NCBI RefSeq assembly: GCF_025628885.1
Contig: NZ_JAOTIF010000027.1
Span: forward strand, 1-64,000
Direction: 5' to 3'
Origin: Paraflavisolibacter caeni
GTDB taxonomy: Bacteria; Bacteroidota; Bacteroidia; Chitinophagales; Chitinophagaceae
Length of the DNA stretch: 64,000 bases
The notes under the pieces were generated by a model. The model saw only the letters and a program-made list of their open reading frames with translations, did not search any database and was not told the DNA's origin. Of this stretch, positions 61,530 to 64,000 are shown piece after piece (the stretch's first letter is position 1; each line of letters opens with the position of its first letter). The translations under genes were made by a program, and so were the position numbers.

Positions 61530-63077
61530 ATGAATAAGAAAATCAATTCTGCGCTTATATCTGTTTTTTACAAGGACGGACTGGAGCCTGTTGTACGACA
61601 ATTGAAACAACAAGGGGCGACTATTTATTCAACGGGTGGCACCCAGCAGTTCATTGAAAAGCTGGGCATCGATGTGGTTCCGGTAGAGAATCTGACTACT
61701 TATCCTTCTATTTTGGGAGGAAGGGTAAAGACCTTGCACCCAGCTGTTTTTGGCGGGATCCTCGGTCGTCGGGCCAATGAAACAGATCTGCAGGAAATGA
61801 AGCAATATAATATCCCTGAAATGGATCTAGTGATTGTTGACTTGTATCCTTTCCAGGAGACTGTAGCACAAACCAATGAAGAGAAGGCTATTATTGAAAA
61901 GATCGATATTGGCGGACCTTCAATGATCCGTGCGGCGGCTAAAAATTTCAGTGATGTAACGGTACTTGCTTCTAAAGATGACTACAGCAAACTGGTTGAG
62001 CTGTTGCAACAACAAAACGGGGAAGTTACTTTGGAACAACGCCGTGCTTTTGCAGCCAAAGCTTTCAGTATTGTTGCTGATTATGATATTGCTATCAATA
62101 ATTACTTCAACCCAGATGCGCCCTTGACTGTTTTTGGCAACGGCCAGCAAACGGTGCTGCGATACGGCGAGAACCCTCACCAAAAAGCAATTTTCTTTGG
62201 TAACCTTAATGAGTGCTTTGATCAGCTGCATGGAAAAGAAATCTCCTATAATAACCTAGTGGATATTGATGCAGCGATTGAATTGATCAAGGAATTCCCC
62301 CAGCCCCTAAAGGGAAGCTCCGGCGCACAAGACAGTGGTGAGGTAGTTTTTGGAATCATTAAGCATACTAATGTTTGTGGAATTGCCAGCAGGCCAACTG
62401 TAGCCGAGGCCTGGAAGGATGCATTAGCAGGGGACCCGGAAAGTGCTTTTGGAGGTGTTTTGGTGTGCAATGCAGAGGTTGACCTGGCTACTGCTGAAGC
62501 CATCAATGAAATCTTCTTTGAAGTATTGATCGCACCTTCTTTCAGCGCAGATGCTTTTGAAAAGCTGAAAACCAAGAAAAACAGGATTCTGTTGCAATTA
62601 AAGAACACGAACACTACTCCTAATATTTATAAGAATGCTGTGAATGGCACCTTACAACAAGGAAAAGACGTTGGCAATTTCGAAAAGTGGGAAGAAGTTG
62701 GCGGCCGTCCAAGTACGGAAGCTGAGAAAAATGACCTAGTTTTTGCCAACCTGGTATGTAAACACTTGAAATCCAATGCTATTTCCTTGGTAAAAAACAA
62801 GCAATTGGTTGGAAAGGGCTGCGGACAGACCAGCCGTATTGATGCGCTGCGTCATGCAGTAGAAAAGGCAAAGCAGTTCAACTTTGATCTGAATGGCGCT
62901 GTAATGGCATCGGATGCTTTCTTTCCTTTCAATGACTGTGTGCAATTAGGCCATGAAGCTGGAATTACAGCATTCATTCAGCCTGGTGGCTCTATCAGAG
63001 ATAAAGACAGCATTGAATACTGCAAGGAAGCCAATCTAGCCCTGGTAATGACAGGAATGAGGCATTTCAGACACTAA
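61530..63077 (+). CDS. purH: Bifunctional AICAR formyltransferase / IMP cyclohydrolase
   Basis: The 515-residue enzyme catalyses the last two steps of IMP synthesis. The cyclohydrolase half (1-200) shows SALISVFYKDGLEP, ATIYSTGGTQQFIEK and GGRVKTLHPAVFGGILGRR. The formyltransferase half shows LRYGENPHQKA, FGIIKHTNVCGIA, GDPESAFGGVLVCN and the C-terminal ASDAFFPFNDCVQLGHEAGI. It is slightly shorter than the E. coli protein (529). The gene has its own promoter in the comEC tail and is followed by a long inverted repeat at 63086. It is not part of a purine operon here. Confidence 0.97.
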   Translation: MNKKINSALISVFYKDGLEPVVRQLKQQGATIYSTGGTQQFIEKLGIDVVPVENLTTYPSILGGRVKTLHPAVFGGILGRRANETDLQEMKQYNIPEMDLVIVDLYPFQETVAQTNEEKAIIEKIDIGGPSMIRAAAKNFSDVTVLASKDDYSKLVELLQQQNGEVTLEQRRAFAAKAFSIVADYDIAINNYFNPDAPLTVFGNGQQTVLRYGENPHQKAIFFGNLNECFDQLHGKEISYNNLVDIDAAIELIKEFPQPLKGSSGAQDSGEVVFGIIKHTNVCGIASRPTVAEAWKDALAGDPESAFGGVLVCNAEVDLATAEAINEIFFEVLIAPSFSADAFEKLKTKKNRILLQLKNTNTTPNIYKNAVNGTLQQGKDVGNFEKWEEVGGRPSTEAEKNDLVFANLVCKHLKSNAISLVKNKQLVGKGCGQTSRIDALRHAVEKAKQFNFDLNGAVMASDAFFPFNDCVQLGHEAGITAFIQPGGSIRDKDSIEYCKEANLALVMTGMRHFRH

Positions 63078-63085
63078 GATTTGAA

Positions 63086-63141
63086 GTTTATCGTTTTTAG
63101 TTTGCGGTTTTCGAGAATGGCTGAAACTAAAAACGATAAAC
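63086..63141 (+). terminator. 18-bp inverted repeat after purH
   Basis: GTTTATCGTTTTTAGTTT (63086-63103) and its exact complement (63124-63141) enclose a 20-base loop. The stem is AT-rich and no T run follows, so it is a weaker or atypical terminator, or an mRNA 3'-end structure. Confidence 0.55.
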
Positions 63142-63196
63142 ATTTGCTAAAGCAGAGCTTGTAGGGCTTAATCGCAAAAATTGGTATTGTTTTTAC

Positions 63197-63228
63197 TTTG
63201 TCCATTCCGATTATTTCCAGCAACTTTG
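63197..63228 (+). promoter_or_regulatory. Candidate mreB promoter
   Basis: TTTG (63197-63200), 20 bases, then CAACTTTG (63221-63228), which differs from TAnnTTTG only at the first base. The mreB ATG is 40 bases after it. Confidence 0.6.
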
Positions 63229-63267
63229 CACAACCTTCAAAAATTTTCTCTAAATCCATAGAGCAGC

Positions 63268-64000
63268 ATGGGACTTTTTAATTGGTTTACACAGGAGATT
63301 GCGATAGATCTTGGTACAGCGAATACCTTAATTATACATAATGACGAGGTTGTTGTGAACGAACCGTCTATTGTTGCGCTCAACCGCAACAATCCTAAGG
63401 AGGTTCTGGCAGTAGGCAGAAGAGCCTTGATGATGCATGAAAAAACGCACGAAAGCATTCGCACCGTGCGGCCTTTGAAAGATGGTGTAATTGCTGATTT
63501 TAACGCGGCTGAATTGATGATCCGCGAATTAATCAAGCTGGTTTACCCCAAAAAACCTTTATTCCCGCCAAGCTGGCGCATGATGATCTGTATTCCTTCT
63601 TCGATTACGGAGGTGGAAAAGAGAGCGGTTCGCGACAGTGCCGAGCAAGCAGGCGCTAAAGAGGTTTACCTTATACATGAGCCAATGGCAGCGGCGCTGG
63701 GTATTGGCATTGACGTAGAAGAGCCTGTAGGTAATATGATCATTGATATTGGTGGAGGTACTACCGGTATTACAGTGATTGCCCTGGCGGGTATTGTTTG
63801 TGATCAGTCGATCAGGATTGCGGGTGATGAGTTTACAGCTGATATTATGGAAGCGCTTCGCCGTTATCATAGCTTATTGATTGGTGAACGTACCGCCGAA
63901 CAAATCAAGATTCAAATTGGCGCAGCGATGAAAGACCTGGAAAATCCACCAGATGACATCCCTGTAAACGGCCGTGACCTGGTGACAGGTATTCCCAAAC
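63268..64000 (+). CDS. mreB: MreB rod-shape actin homologue (partial, runs off the window)
   Basis: The first 244 codons are present; the gene continues past the right edge. MreB landmarks: the phosphate-1 loop IAIDLGTANTLI, PSIVALNRNN, CIPSSITEVEKRA, HEPMAAALGIGIDVEE and NMIIDIGGGTTGITVIALAG. The N-terminus MGLFNWFTQE is an amphipathic membrane-binding start. MreB assembles filaments that guide the elongation machinery. In Bacteroidota it usually heads the mreBCD-pbp2-rodA operon, which would lie outside this window; that matters for judging the extra SEDS-PBP fusion at 27388. The start is the ATG at 63268. Confidence 0.97.
   Translation, partial: MGLFNWFTQEIAIDLGTANTLIIHNDEVVVNEPSIVALNRNNPKEVLAVGRRALMMHEKTHESIRTVRPLKDGVIADFNAAELMIRELIKLVYPKKPLFPPSWRMMICIPSSITEVEKRAVRDSAEQAGAKEVYLIHEPMAAALGIGIDVEEPVGNMIIDIGGGTTGITVIALAGIVCDQSIRIAGDEFTADIMEALRRYHSLLIGERTAEQIKIQIGAAMKDLENPPDDIPVNGRDLVTGIPK

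Overview
The window comes from a Bacteroidota chromosome, most likely a Chitinophagaceae-type soil or water bacterium. The evidence is a type B C-terminal sorting domain of the type IX secretion / gliding system (5743-7839), many SusD-free but Bacteroidota-style secreted and barrel proteins, promoters of the Bacteroidota form TTTG-N19/20-TAnnTTTG (for example in front of purH), and almost no Shine-Dalgarno sequences. I saw no rRNA, tRNA, CRISPR array, insertion sequence or prophage. The DNA looks like ordinary chromosome, with small AT-rich accessory gaps that carry short dispersed repeats.

Layout. 1-5600: repeat-rich end, a two-gene VOC/SRPBCC operon, a PAS sensor kinase, a WYL regulator and a DinB-fold protein. 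5700-12500: a secreted seven-repeat protein with a T9SS tail, a DnaQ-type exonuclease with a DUF3820 tail, an unknown protein, a zinc-ribbon protein, an FAD-linked oxidase and a Bor-like lipoprotein. 12500-17300: a gap full of repeats, then small secreted proteins. 17500-20300: a metallophosphatase and a periplasmic trehalase.

20311-33947 is the most striking region. All genes are on the minus strand, and read in transcription order they are: FHA-like protein, membrane PP2C phosphatase, a 1355-residue fusion of a SEDS (RodA/FtsW) glycosyltransferase with a class B penicillin-binding transpeptidase, a response regulator and a CHASE3/multi-PAS histidine kinase, a second FHA protein, and a membrane Ser/Thr kinase. 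Apart from the inserted two-component pair, this is the gene set and nearly the order of the actinobacterial fha-pstP-rodA-pbpA-pknA/B cell-wall control operon, but in a Bacteroidota and with RodA and PBP fused into one chain. I infer a phospho-signalling system that controls peptidoglycan synthesis. mreB at the right edge suggests that the usual Rod system is encoded separately.

34300-40950: a small orphan protein, M1 aminopeptidase, a MurU-like nucleotidyltransferase, an MHS-type transporter with a small membrane partner, and a DbpA-like helicase. 41000-47400: two beta-carbonic anhydrases around a SulP anion transporter, two small membrane proteins and two convergent TerC proteins. 47700-51400: a CmoA homologue coupled to a membrane methyltransferase in place of CmoB, then acetyl-CoA synthetase. 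51500-54800: L,D-transpeptidase, an outer-membrane barrel and an overlapping ECF sigma/anti-sigma pair. 54900-64000: housekeeping genes (3HCDH-like protein, ridA, rmuC, an MFS exporter, a barrel, comEC, purH and the start of mreB).
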